A stretch of DNA of 64,000 bases from Sphaerosporella brunnea (Eukaryota > Ascomycota > Pezizomycetes > Pezizales > Pyronemataceae), in assembly GCA_008704415.1 (NCBI GenBank), contig VXIS01000212.1, positions 1 through 64,000 of the forward strand. Direction: 5' to 3'. The position numbers were made by a program, and so were the translations under genes. Within the stretch, counting starts at the first letter, position 1; every line of letters starts with the position of its first letter. Positions 13,057-23,265 of the stretch are shown here, piece after piece. The notes beneath the pieces were generated by a model. The model did not search any database, was not told the origin of the DNA, and worked only from the letters and a program-made list of their open reading frames with translations.

Positions 13057-13937
13057 GAATGTCTAAGGACAGTCCAAAGTCAGACTGTCCCGCGGGCTTG
13101 CGGCTCAAGGTGCGGGAATCATGCCCGCGCCCCGCACCGAAAATTCGAGATTAGAACGTAGAATTTAAGGTTTGAAATAACGGGTACAAAGTTATTGTAC
13201 GTAGTAATCTATGCAAATCATCGTCTCGGTTATCGCCCATCGCGCCCCCGCCCCCACCATTACCAACCGCTCCATCGCTATGATGCTTTATAGAAACCAG
13301 CGGGCCTCTGCCCACCTCTCGCATTACGCCGCTGGACCTCCTTGGGACTGAAAAGATAGATTGTTGACTCTGAAGTTCCCCGGAGCGGGAGCTTCGGGGT
13401 GTTTATATACATAAGGCAGCCAAAAGGCGCGTGTGCAAGAAAGGAAAGAACTATCATAAGAGAACGGAACAGACGGACGGACGGAAGGAAAGGATAAGAG
13501 AAAAGGAAACCAAGGGGGCGCACCGGCGGGCGCTGTCCTTCATGTAATTTCCGTTTCCAACAGGGACTCTCTGCTGCAGTAATCGTTTGACCGCCGCTGT
13601 TTTTGGGTGGCGCACCGCGGCGAGTTTGCGCAGTGGCAGTTCTTTGGCAGCTTTTTCTGCCAGCTCTGCACCGATCATTCCACGCTTCTGAATGGTATCG
13701 CGAGGTTTCTTCTGACGAGGCTTTCTCTGTCTAGGGGGAGAAGGGAGAGTGCGTGGTGGAATAGGACTGAACACGACCCACAAACAACGCGCGGTAAGAA
13801 AGGTGTTTGAATCATTTCAACACGTATGTTCTACGTTCTAATCTCAAATTTTCGGTGCGGGGCGCGGGCATGATGCCCGCACCTTGAGCCGCAAGCCCGC
13901 GGGACAGTCTGACTTTGGACTGTCCTTAGATGTTGCG
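13057..13937. mobile_element. MULE-like non-autonomous TIR element (881 bp)
   Basis: Long terminal inverted repeats run 13062-13163 and 13829-13930, about 102 bp each with two mismatches. The outer few bases match imperfectly. The perfect 11-bp direct repeat TTTTCAGCGCG flanks the element at 13046-13056 and 13938-13948, which suits a target-site duplication. TIRs over 100 bp with a 9-11 bp duplication are the hallmark of Mutator-like elements. The 660-bp interior has no transposase. A minus-strand ORF (13454-13783) includes a Lys/Ala-rich helical stretch (AELAEKAAKELPLRKLAA) that might be captured host sequence. No family is recognised. Confidence 0.75.
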
Positions 13938-13948
13938 TTTTCAGCGCG

Positions 13949-16606
13949 ACATAGGTGAAAAAACGACATACCGTATGGTCTGTGTCTTAAGCAACGCGGG
14001 CCGGAGGGGTGGGTTGCGGGTGTCGAGGGTTTTCTATTGGTGGGATTGGACGTCGCGGTCACAATTTGGGTTTGTACACAACTTTAATGATGATCAAAAG
14101 GCGGGGCGCGGGTACTTGGTGAGCATGGAAAATGGCACCTCCGGCATTTCCCAGGCTCCCCGGTACGGTCCAAAAAGGTGCCGGTAGCGGACAAACACCG
14201 GAAGATACGGCGCGATGCCCCTGTGAAAGACACCCGGTGCCGGCCTACCAATAGAAAGAAGATCGAAATCCTGAGCTATTTGGATACCCCGAGGGAGTCT
14301 ACTATGGGCGATGGACGAATCGAGACCCGAAAGCCCAGGTTGGCCGAGATGCCGAAGCGGTGTTAGAGGCGCCGTAGGCGCCGCAGACGCCTGTTCGGAT
14401 GGCTGCACACCACCTCCGACGGCCCAGCAACCTTGTTTGCGATCGCTGTAGGTGGTGCGATGCCGGTTGTCAGTGGGTGGGTGGATGCTGCGATCGTCGT
14501 CATCTTCAACTCTCGCGAGCGCCATGATCACCATTTACTCAGGAGTGCCGGTGCGTATGTGCGTCTGCGCAAGAGAGCCTTTGCAACCAAATCTGAGTCC
14601 CAACTTTGGCATGCTCATACTGTGAACTCCCGCCACCGGCGCGGTAGAATGGTTTGAAAACCTCACCGCCGTGGGGTCTGTATTCGCACTGGTGAGCGAG
14701 ATCACGGGCATGGCAGAGTTCATGGTGGAGCTGAGCATCGCCACCCGGATCCCGAATTTCGTCATTCCGCAGTCGGCCGCCCCTTCGGCTCCCGTTGGCG
14801 TCAGGGGGCCACCACTGCTGGTAGCCGGCGCGGTGGTTGCTCAGGGTCCACACCATCAAAAACGCCACGTGGGAGATGTCGCCACGCAGTTTCAGTCTCC
14901 GGTCGTCGCGCAGGCTCCGGTCGTCTCTCAGACTCATGTTGCCAGTCGCCGCATCCCGCACCGAGTATGGTAGAACCCGCCGGCGAGCGCCTACGGTATA
15001 CTAGTAGGCGTGCTGCCTCGTCAGACGGCCATACTACCGGGAACTGCTCACGGTGGTGCACGGTATGTAGGCGTACTGCCTCCTCGGGTTCTCCAGGCAC
15101 AGTGGGGCTACGGCATGTAGGCATCGGGATCCCAAGAGATATCACGGATCCCTCGGCCCGTGGCTGGTAGGCATCCTATCCCCTGCGTGTCCCACGGCCT
15201 CCCGGCCCCACGGCGGGTCGGCACCCCGTCGCTGTGTCCTCCCCGGCCGTTTCCTGGTGTCTAGGCCCCGTGGCGCCTCGATATATCGGTCTTTTAGGCG
15301 CTATTGTCACTTAACGCGTAGCGCCTCTACCCTGGCACCTTAAGTTTTGCAGTGGCAGCGCAAACCCTGCATTGCACCTTATTTGGTTTTCTTGCATATG
15401 CGGATGTCGTGCGTGCAGTCGGGTAATGAGGCAGCAGGAAGTGTATCGGTCTATAATCTTTGGTTATCTTTGTGTATGATCAGCCAGACGGAGAGCAGGC
15501 TTCGTACCTTGCTTTGTGACGAGTATCTTTACGTGGGATTAGCAGGAGCTGCGGAGGTGTCAATCTGTCTTCTTTTCACTTACTTAGTATCGTTATGTAT
15601 GATTAGCGGGGCGAGCAGCATGATATGTAACTGTATACCAGAGTTGGCTTCGAAGAGGAGAGAAGTCAAATTTTCTGTCCAAGGCTTTGAATCATTCGGT
15701 TTTGGTGATAGCAGCGTGTTCATTGGCCAGGAAGTAGGCCTGGAGGCATTAGAAGGTCTGGTATTGAGCACCAAATTGGGATGAACACACTCCTTTGTAT
15801 TGAAGAGCAGACGATAATCTCAAGAACACTCAACGCAAAGAAAGCAGCCTGCCTATTTGGCTGAGACGTACAGGCCATGAAATAAACAACGATCGATTTC
15901 TTCTGGGTATGGGATTGAAGTACTCCGGCGTTCGATGGCAAACCCCCGATTTAGCCATCTAGGTACGCGCACGTCAAGCAAAACCACCGATTCTCAATTC
16001 TATCAGAAAGTCAAGCTGTCGGCCATGGCTTGGGAACGGAAACCCGCGCATGCGCACACAAGGCCTCAAGGAATCGAGCTCAAGACAGCCGGAGTGCTTT
16101 TCTGGCGGCCTTCTGAGATTCCTCCCCCACCCGGGCTTCGCCGCACATCCCACCCTATGGACTCTCTGACTCCTAGCTCCTCCTTCACGATTCCAACCCC
16201 GGGTTGATCTCTGCCTTGATTCACGTAAGCAGCTTAACGGCAGCCTACCTGCACTCAGTCAAACTGACACAGATCAACTTTGAATGTTGGAGCAGGAACT
16301 TGACTTTGTACGTAGCATGAAATCAGGGCTGCCCGGCGCACCACGAGTGGCCAGCCGCTGCACCTACAGATCACCTGATTAGAAAGTACAGATGTATCTT
16401 ATCTATCTCCTTGGACTGGAAGCCGAGGCTTCTAGCTCGTTGCCGCCAGCCAGAAGAAACACTAATACCGAGTGTTCTATCGTTGGTAACATACAAGTAC
16501 CATACCCTAGCTTAAAAACCAGTTATTACCCCATGAAGATTGTTTCCTTCCTTCCTTCTTTCCTTCCTTCCTCTCACCTTCTCAGTAGCAAACAACCACT
16601 TCGGCA
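13949..16606. other. Gene-poor accessory stretch
   Basis: No gene can be supported. Around 14180-14370 (+) a short peptide reads RPTNRKKIEILSYL, reminiscent of a helix-turn-helix at the start of a transposase, but it is broken at once. From 15003 to 15225 a degenerate unit starting GTAGGC recurs five times at 41-63 bp spacing. The stretch 15340-16590 contains only short anonymous ORFs. Confidence 0.45.
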
Positions 16607-16804
16607 ATGCCAACAATTGCAACCCACAACCTTAACCCATCGGTACCAAAGAAACAATTGAGTATGGATCCACAAGACTTAGACGCACTGACCAGCCTGT
16701 GGTGGAAATGCCCCCAGTGTGGCACAAAAAATTCTGTTTCCAAACGCACCTGCCAGAAAACCGGTTGCTCTGTTGGCCGTGGATCGCTAAAGATACTTCA
16801 TTAA
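16607..16804 (+). CDS. Zinc-ribbon microprotein 1 (65 aa)
   Basis: A single exon. The core WKCPQCGTKN followed by CQKTGC fits W-x-C-x2-C-x3-N-x6-C-x4-C, close to the RanBP2-type zinc finger except for wider spacing of the last cysteine pair. An internal Met at 16664 (MDPQDLDAL) has a better start context and would give 46 aa. The N-terminal extension from 16607 is low in information, so the shorter form may be the real one. It forms a loose same-strand cluster with 17056, 22588 and 23266. Function is unknown. A structural zinc site for protein or RNA contact is likely. Confidence 0.55.
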   Translation: MPTIATHNLNPSVPKKQLSMDPQDLDALTSLWWKCPQCGTKNSVSKRTCQKTGCSVGRGSLKILH

Positions 16805-17055
16805 GGACTTACTTATGTTGTTTTCTTTTGCCGTAGTTTTCTGCCGTTGAGGTGCTCTCAGTTGTGGTAATTAATACTGCCCAGAAATTTTGTGTCATCA
16901 CACAATTCATCACTCGCTTCAGAGTTTTTTCAAAATTTCAACACTACATTGAACTTCCATTCAAAGCTCCCAAGCCCACCTTAACCTCTTCCACTCTATA
17001 AATCCATCGCCCTCCCCCCCCCTTCCTTTTGTCCTAAATACTTCGAATATCAACC

Positions 17056-17241
17056 ATGGGATCCAACCTTTCCAAACCCGTCCGTCCCGAAGAGCGCCGC
17101 TGGCGTTGCCAGCACTGCGGAACCAGAAACCCCATAACTACTCAGATGTGCACGAACGAAGGCTGTGACCGGAAGCTTTCGGACAGCGAATTTTCCGTGT
17201 ACCTTTCAATTTGTAGTGAGCTCGACCAGCAGCTCGGGTAA
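17056..17241 (+). CDS. Zinc-ribbon microprotein 2, likely N-myristoylated (61 aa)
   Basis: A single exon with a strong start context (ACCATGG) after a pyrimidine-rich leader. The N-terminus MGSNLSK fits the N-myristoylation consensus (Gly2, Ser6). The core WRCQHCGTRN followed by CTNEGC has the same W-x-C-x2-C-x3-N-x6-C-x4-C layout as the 16607 gene 250 bp upstream, so the two are paralogues. The tail is short and acidic. No known family beyond a RanBP2-like zinc ribbon. A membrane-tethered small zinc protein is the simplest reading, but that is inference. Confidence 0.6.
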   Translation: MGSNLSKPVRPEERRWRCQHCGTRNPITTQMCTNEGCDRKLSDSEFSVYLSICSELDQQLG

Positions 17242-17637
17242 AGTTGTGAAGAGATGTGGGTATGATGGAGGATGCGCATGCGGGCTGCCGTCGTCACATA
17301 CTTTCTGCAGCTACCCGGATTTATGTATTTTCGTTTGCTGAAACAAACTCACGATTCCCTCACCGTGGGAAGATGACGTAGCCTATTAGTCCTTTCTTTG
17401 CATTGATAATAAAAAAAAAAACGGTTAATGGTTAAGACGCCTCCAGCTTTCGTGCGAAGCGACTCGCGTGCCTCCCCATGTTCAAGATGCTGCTGTACGT
17501 AGTCGACACACCTTCTGTTTGCCTTGCGGGGCCTGCCTATACTCGTGGCGCATCTTCGAAGCTTCAAATTGCAGGGTGACTTTTTTTCTAAGCGCTTATA
17601 AGCAGTTCACCATTCCGTGTGACTTCAAGCAAATGTA

Positions 17638-17712
17638 AAAGGCCACGGTGGTACAGTGGTATAAAAGGGATTGGAACCCCTGGGTGTGGCGGGCTCGATC
17701 CTCGGGGCTTTC
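17638..17712 (+). tRNA. tRNA-Pro(TGG)-like sequence, probably pseudo
   Basis: A 75-base stretch folds roughly as a tRNA. The acceptor arms AAAGGCC and GGCTTTC pair at 6 of 7 positions. The anticodon stem is AAGGG/CCCCT around the loop ATTGGAA, reading anticodon TGG. The T-arm has loop CTCGATC and a stem pairing at 4 of 5. An A-box-like TGGTACAGTGG is present. D-arm pairing is poor, and the B box departs from GGTTCGANTCC. It lies inside a transposon, so a captured or tRNA-derived sequence (SINE head) is more likely than a working tRNA gene. A perfect 7-bp hairpin (CTCATGG/CCATGAG) lies directly after it. Confidence 0.35.
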
Positions 17713-17811
17713 TCATGGGATTATTCCATGAGTCTTTGTGTTCATTTTCATTTTTTGTTGGTCTTTGAATGATAGACTCATAGTGAGTCACTCGTTCGAT
17801 AGAGCATAAAT

Positions 17812-17854
17812 CAGTGTTCTCAACAGCCAGCCAGCCCGGCTACTGAGAACACTA
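17812..17854. mobile_element. Minimal hAT MITE (43 bp)
   Basis: It begins CAGTGTTCTCA and ends TGAGAACACTA. The perfect 8-bp duplication GCATAAAT flanks it at 17804-17811 and 17855-17862, as expected of hAT elements. The interior AGCCAGCCAGCCCGGCT matches the ends of the larger copies at 26172 and 31360. Almost nothing remains between the TIRs. Confidence 0.8.
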
Positions 17855-18230
17855 GCATAAATAGGGGCAGACGTCACAGCTGCACTCGATCGTTGGATCC
17901 TACTCAAGCCAAGGATTTCTGGAACGGGGTGGGGCACCTACCAAAGAAAAGAAGATGTGCACAATCAACGTACAAACGTACTGGAGTGTTGGAAGCCCAC
18001 ACCGCCCATCCTACGGGTGGTGGTCGGTCTGTCGCCAGATAGGGGATCACAAAAGTTGCTCTTATAGAATGCCGCTTTGCTACACCTCTTACTTGAGTTT
18101 GATTAAATATTTGGGAGCATCTTGGACATATGGGGGAATGGCCGCATGGGAGTCCTTTCGGACAAAAGTTGGGGGGCATCTTAACATTAACCGTAAAAAA
18201 ACATCACTCCCTAACATAACATAATCCCCA

Positions 18231-20037
18231 CTACTGTTCAACCTTCTCGACCTCAGCAGCATGCGTCTTCTCCTCCAGCTCGTGTATCCTCTTATCGAGC
18301 TTGCTGTGTACCTTATCCGACTTCCAAGCCGGCACACCCTCCTCAAACAACTGATCGATCTCCTCGAGCGTCTTTCCACACGTTTCAGGGAACATAAAGA
18401 AAGAATGTACAACTCCACAGAAGCAGAAAACACCGAAGATGATGTATGTGCGCCAAATAATATTGTGGAAAGCCGGAGGAACGAAGTAGGCGAGTGCGAA
18501 GTTGAAGGCCCAATTCGCAGAAGTGGCGAGGCCGACACCTTTCGCCCGGTATTGAAGCGGGAATATCTCACTGCATGTCGTCAGATTCTTTCGACATTTT
18601 TTATCACTCGGAATCTGTTGGAAAAAACGTACCTGACGTAGATCCAAGTGCATGGGGCCCAGGTGAAACCATACACCGCCACGAAAAGGTAGGTGCATGC
18701 AATTATGCCCTTTGCTGGCCGCCCTGTGACCTGCCACACTACGTTGGCGTTGTTACCCACCCCGTCCACATGATGCTGTTTGCCCGTCAGCACAGCACTC
18801 CGTATATGCATTGGACCGTGACCTACACCATAATTGGCCATAAGACCAGCCACAGCAAAGTTGAGAGCACCCATCAAAATACCACCATAGACGAAGAGGG
18901 GTCTCCGGCCAATCCTATCAATCATGGCCAGAGTGACCACGGTTGTAAGCAGGAAGATGACATACTGGATACTGCTGGAGACAAGGTTGATATTTCCGGT
19001 AAGACCAGCCATCTGGAAAACGTAGACGATGTAGTACATCATCACGTTACCACCGAGAAGCTGTTGCCACACCTGCGCAAACACGCCAATTGTTGTTCGC
19101 TTCCACATTTTTGGTCCAAAGAGCCCTATCCAGGCGACAGCCTTGGCTTGGGCAGCAATAGCCTGAGCCTCACGGACTTCTTCGTACTCGGCAATCACTG
19201 TAGGATCGTCCGGGTTTCCACCAGCGTGCAGATGTGCAAGAACATTCAAACACTCCTCCCAGCGGTCCTTGGAAGCGAGCCATCGAGGTGACTCGGGAAA
19301 GAAGAATAGAGCCCCGAACAGAATAACAGCTGGAACAGCCTGAAGCCCCCAGGCAAGCCGGAACCCGGAAGGGCTGTTGATGAAGGTGCATCCGTAGGAA
19401 ATGAAGTACATGATCAAAATACCCCATTCAATGGCCCATTGCTGGATCCCGACGACTCTTCCACGGATGTTCTTTGGCGATAGCTCGGCGAGGTAGACGG
19501 GTGTTTGTGATGAAGTGATGCCGACGCAGAAGCCGTTGATGACACGTCCGGCGATCAAATGGCCAACATTTTTCGCGCTCAAGGATACCACACTACCGAC
19601 TATCCAGAGCAATGAGGCAAACTTGGGATCGTTAACAAATGGAATGGGGACGGTAATAGTAAGTGGGCGACGGGCGGTTTACCATCAGTGCCTTCTTACG
19701 CCCAAATTTGTCTGACAAGAAACCGGCGCCCAATGCACCGAGCCAAGATCCCGCCGACATGGAAGCCGTGATCTACGCCCATCAGTTACCGCCAGCTTGT
19801 TTCCTCGGCACGTAACGTACCCCTCCTTGAAGATTGTCATTAGGATGGTGGAAGTAGTTCATATAAGTATCGGTAGCGAGCCATGCGCTCATGGAACTGA
19901 TATCAAAACCGAAGAGGCCACCGCCGATGGTGCCAAAGGCGGCCAGCACTGGTGATCGATGACAATTAACAAATGCTTACACCGCAAATTTATGGGGCAG
20001 ACGAGCACATACCGTATATGTTGTAGCAAGTCCACAT
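18231..20037 (-). CDS. MFS sugar transporter (523 aa)
   Basis: Five exons. Introns: 19949-20012, 19773-19820, 19622-19682 and 18571-18632. The start at 20037 (MWTCYNIYVLAAFG) places the first transmembrane helix at the N-terminus, as in short fungal hexose transporters. Sugar-porter signatures are all present: GGGLFGFDIS in helix 1, DKFGRKKAL after helix 2, PESPRWL near residue 188, DRIGRRPL, and PETCGKTLEEIDQLFE near 470. This is a 12-helix plasma-membrane proton/sugar symporter family member, nearest in style to fungal high-affinity glucose or monosaccharide transporters, but the substrate cannot be read from sequence. The C-terminal tail is charged and coiled. It is an intact gene surrounded by transposons. 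Confidence 0.92.
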
Positions 20038-20509
20038 GGCGGCCGATCTTGCTTCCAATTTTTATCCCCTCTTCACCTTAAGAATTCCGAGATGGAGGAA
20101 GCAGAGGGCTGGGAAAAAATCATTCTTTGGGAACGAGCAGATCCCCGGTCTTTATATCTCCTCATGTAACAGCTCCAAACCTCGGCTTCGCATCATCTCG
20201 AAGCACGGTATGCGGCGACAATACATATTACCTGTGAGGCAAGGCGGCCGATCGTCTCGTGAGTGCTTTTGCATCCTGCCGCCAGCCTTTTACAACTAGC
20301 TTAATATGGAGCTTGTGTCGATGGTTTGAGAGCATGATGTTTGAGAAATATGAACGATCTCTCCAATGGGTGTCGTCGTCAAAGACCGAACGTGGAGCCG
20401 AGAAGCAACATCCTCCCCCCACAAGGCGGGGGACATCAGGCTAAAGACCCCGCTTTGACCCGGTGCCGGGCATGCATCCTGCAGCCGCTGCCGCCTCGCA
20501 CCGTCTCTA
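20038..20509. other. Upstream region of the transporter gene
   Basis: Non-coding. Presumed promoter and 5' UTR of the sugar transporter. No clear motif was seen. Confidence 0.4.
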
Positions 20510-21128
20510 CAGTCAGACCTGGCTATACCGGACGGTTAAATTTTGGCCTTTTTCGTCCGCTATAGCCGTAGCATAGCCACGGTCCGGAATAGAGAATATA
20601 TTAGTCAGCACAAGGCCCCCTGCTGGGAGTTTTGGCCGTGGCTAGTGGCCCAAATAACGGCTTGTTTTTGTGGCGTAGTGACGTGGAGCGGGATAAATAC
20701 CCCCTGGCTGTCCGGTATACCAATTATTTGTGTGGGTATAAAATCCCCAGAGGCCGGTCCGGTGCTTTGGTGGGAGTCCGGTATACTCGTCAACGGCAAA
20801 AGTATTGGAAATCCCGGAAACCCTAACTAACACTGCTATTGGTAACATTGCGGCACACCTGAGGGCACCCGGCACCCCAAACAAAAATACCTTTAACTCC
20901 ACGAGTTATGAAGCAATTTGGTCAATCAAGGACTTATATCAAAGCTAGGAAGCTACTCTTCATGATCGTGTATGCGACGAAGTGAAAGTCGCACCGAAAA
21001 TTGTGAGGGTGTTTCCAATACTTTTGCCGTTGACGAGGTTTTTGCTGAGTGGGAACCTTCAGCACCATGGGCATCCGCTACTGCCAGGTATCCGGTATAA
21101 GGGGGTCCGGTATAGCCAGGTCTGACTG
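20510..21128. mobile_element. Pogo/Fot1-like non-autonomous element (619 bp)
   Basis: The 24-bp terminal inverted repeats are perfect. They begin CAGTCAGACCTGG at 20510 and end CCAGGTCTGACTG at 21128. The left flank is TA and the right flank CA, so a TA target duplication with one change is possible. Termini starting CAGT are usual in the pogo branch of Tc1/mariner. Inside, GTCCGGTATA-like subterminal motifs repeat in both orientations. A second inverted repeat of about 24 bp (core TCAACGGCAAAAGTATTGG) lies at about 20790-20813 and 21019-21042. No coding capacity. Confidence 0.7.
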
Positions 21129-21760
21129 CATGTATTCTACGCTTCGAAGACCGCTAACCCCGCCTCGGCTGGGTAATTGCTGCAGCGTTGATCGATGCTT
21201 GATTTGCGTCCCTTTCCCTCGGATTAACTTGCAGCCGCACTCCGCACTGAATTGCCCCGAGATGCGAACGCGTATGTACGACCCTACATCGTTTCATGAC
21301 GTCATGGCCTTTCTCCGCCGGGGCTCCCTCGGTCAACTGCCAGCATGCCTTGTGCTTAACCTACGCCACTCGAAGTCTTTGGTCTATGGGTGTTGGCTGC
21401 GGTGGAATGGCAGACTTTTTCCTTGTGCGCCCAGATTCGGAGTTTCTATGGATCGAGTTTCGAGGGTCTAGTCAAGAAATATCGCCCTGACCGCATCGCA
21501 CGCTGCTGTGGGCCATCCACCCTCCCAGTCTCCCCCAACATCAAGTAACGCAAGGTGCAGTAAATTTTCAGCCTCTAAAGAACTAGACGCACATAGCTCG
21601 CAAAGCTTTGACCTCCATTCCACAACCCCGAAGAGTAAGGAGTAAGCCTACTATTTAAGAGTTCGAGCACATACATCCATTCACCCAGTATCCGAACCTC
21701 TCATGCTCCCTGGACTCAGAACTACTTCCTTCATAGTCTTAAGACGGACGCCTTCAGCTT

Positions 21761-22312
21761 TCAGCGGCGAAAGATTCGGGCCAGCGTTTTCGTTGAATCG
21801 TATTCCTTGCGGCCTTCTGAAAGATCACCGAGAAGACTCATCTTCCTATTACGCTTCCGTGAGGACATCTCCTCGGCTCCGCCCTCAGAAAGAACCCTTT
21901 TGCCGGTGCTGCGCTTCGTCCCCACAGTGATTCTTCTCTGCTCTCGCCAAGCAGCTAGTCGTGGCATCAACGCAGACGCCGTAGGTAGTGTTTCCAGAAA
22001 CGAGCTCTTTGTGTAGTCGTCCTTCTTGACTGTATTCCTTCCCTCGGTATCGCTGACGACAACTTCTTTTCCCATTTCGTCCTCTTTCTTCCGCCCGCCG
22101 TGAGCATCCTGGTCGCTGTGCGCCTTGGATGGCGGGATCTCGGCCTTGCTGTGGTGAAGAGCCTGAGACCCAGTTTTCTCCTTGCGACTGCAGCGCCGAG
22201 GAGGCGAGAGCAGGAGTCTTGAATCTTCGTCAGGAAAAACAAGTCTAGGAAGAGGTGAGTGGCGCGGGCACTGCATTGATTCGGAAACAAGGTTGAGACA
22301 GCAGAAACCCAA
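21761..22312 (-). CDS. Hypothetical basic protein (183 aa)
   Basis: An uninterrupted ORF of 183 aa. The true start may be Met13 at 22276. The composition is very hydrophilic and basic (KRSTGKRVLSEGG, then SSRKRNRKMSLLG), with several possible nuclear-localisation stretches and no predicted membrane part. No domain is recognised. It stands alone among repeats. It could be a real orphan gene or a chance frame. Confidence 0.35.
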   Translation of the reverse strand: MGFCCLNLVSESMQCPRHSPLPRLVFPDEDSRLLLSPPRRCSRKEKTGSQALHHSKAEIPPSKAHSDQDAHGGRKKEDEMGKEVVVSDTEGRNTVKKDDYTKSSFLETLPTASALMPRLAAWREQRRITVGTKRSTGKRVLSEGGAEEMSSRKRNRKMSLLGDLSEGRKEYDSTKTLARIFRR

Positions 22313-22587
22313 AAGGCACCGATGTGCCGGAAGCGGGGGTCGGATGAGGTAATGTTATGACATCAAACGCAACAAAAGCCAACATGCAAAAACATGAGTG
22401 AGCAATTATGATTCAACAGATATACCTTTTTAATTACTCTTTCATATTCGAAGATTCACTCAAAGAATCTCCTACAAAACCCCCCTGGCAACCTCAAAGG
22501 CTTTCATTTTAACTTCTGGATCCCTTTTCCCACAACATCATCCCCAGCTTGTAACAAAACTTCTTACCCCAAGTCCACACTAGCACT

Positions 22588-22770
22588 ATGCCCAAATATC
22601 TCTGGAAATGCCACAGGTGCAAAACCAAGCACCGAGATGGAGAAGGCGCAACCTGTAAAAACGCTGGCTGCGGCCACCGACGTTGTAACAAGTGCAAGGT
22701 ACGTGTAATGGGCGATATGTGGGCAAAAATTAGTACTGTGTATTGGTTTGCCGGCGCGCATCCGGTATAG
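22588..22770 (+). CDS. Zinc-ribbon microprotein 3 (60 aa)
   Basis: A single exon starting MPKYLWKCHRC. The cysteines are ordered WKCHRCKTK, then CKNAGCGHRRCNKC, giving up to six cysteines and one histidine for zinc. After the ribbon, a hydrophobic tail (MWAKISTVYWFAG) follows. It aligns along its whole length with the 23266 gene, including the tail: G-x2-W-x5-V-x-W-x-A-G. The GTACGT at the KCK codons resembles a splice donor, but the paralogue continues colinearly, so no intron is assumed. Function is unknown. Confidence 0.6.
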   Translation: MPKYLWKCHRCKTKHRDGEGATCKNAGCGHRRCNKCKVRVMGDMWAKISTVYWFAGAHPV

Positions 22771-23265
22771 AGGTAGCACTTCTTAAGTAGCTTTGAACTA
22801 AATATATTGTTTATTTTTTCTTGTTTTTGGAGGGTTTGTTGTGAATTCGTCTTCGTTTTCTCCTGACTGGCGCCGACTTTTTCGAGCTTCTAGGTCTACC
22901 AGTACCTGCCTTGCGCAGAAGCTGTGGCGTGTGAACTACAGGCCCAATGGCCTGCCGTCCTTTATGTAATCTTTAAAACGTGAACCGTAGACACCGAGGA
23001 GGATTGCACATACCCGTAGAATGCGCCTTCACGCTTGTCTAGACTCTTGACCACACAATTCCAGTATACCATATCATGTAGAAATTCGAAAGAATCCTCC
23101 AAAAGCCGGCAGCCACCATAAATCACGCACCACTGAACGCCACTACAGCCTTGTTCCCCTCAACACCAAACCGAGCGCTTGATATCTAATTAGTCTGTCT
23201 ACACCAACATATCTACTTACTTATCCTAAAGTGCATACTTGTACCGGAACTCCGAACTCGCCGAA

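Larger units (their letters stand above)
17421..18194. mobile_element. MULE-type MITE, copy 1 (774 bp)
   Basis: The ends ACGGTTAATG...CATTAACCGT are inverted. Inner sequence (TTAAGATGCC, GTCCGAA, CAAGATGCT) also matches on opposite strands, giving imperfect TIRs of about 75 bp. It sits in an A-rich target (A-runs on both sides), so the target duplication is unreadable. The 43.95-44.7 kb element has the same ends. It contains a tRNA-like sequence at 17638-17712 and a nested 43-bp hAT MITE at 17812-17854. There is no transposase gene. Confidence 0.65.

Noticed and set aside
14094..14534. Minus-strand ORF of 146 aa
   Set aside because: No domain; the opposite strand has an equally open frame; no support for either.
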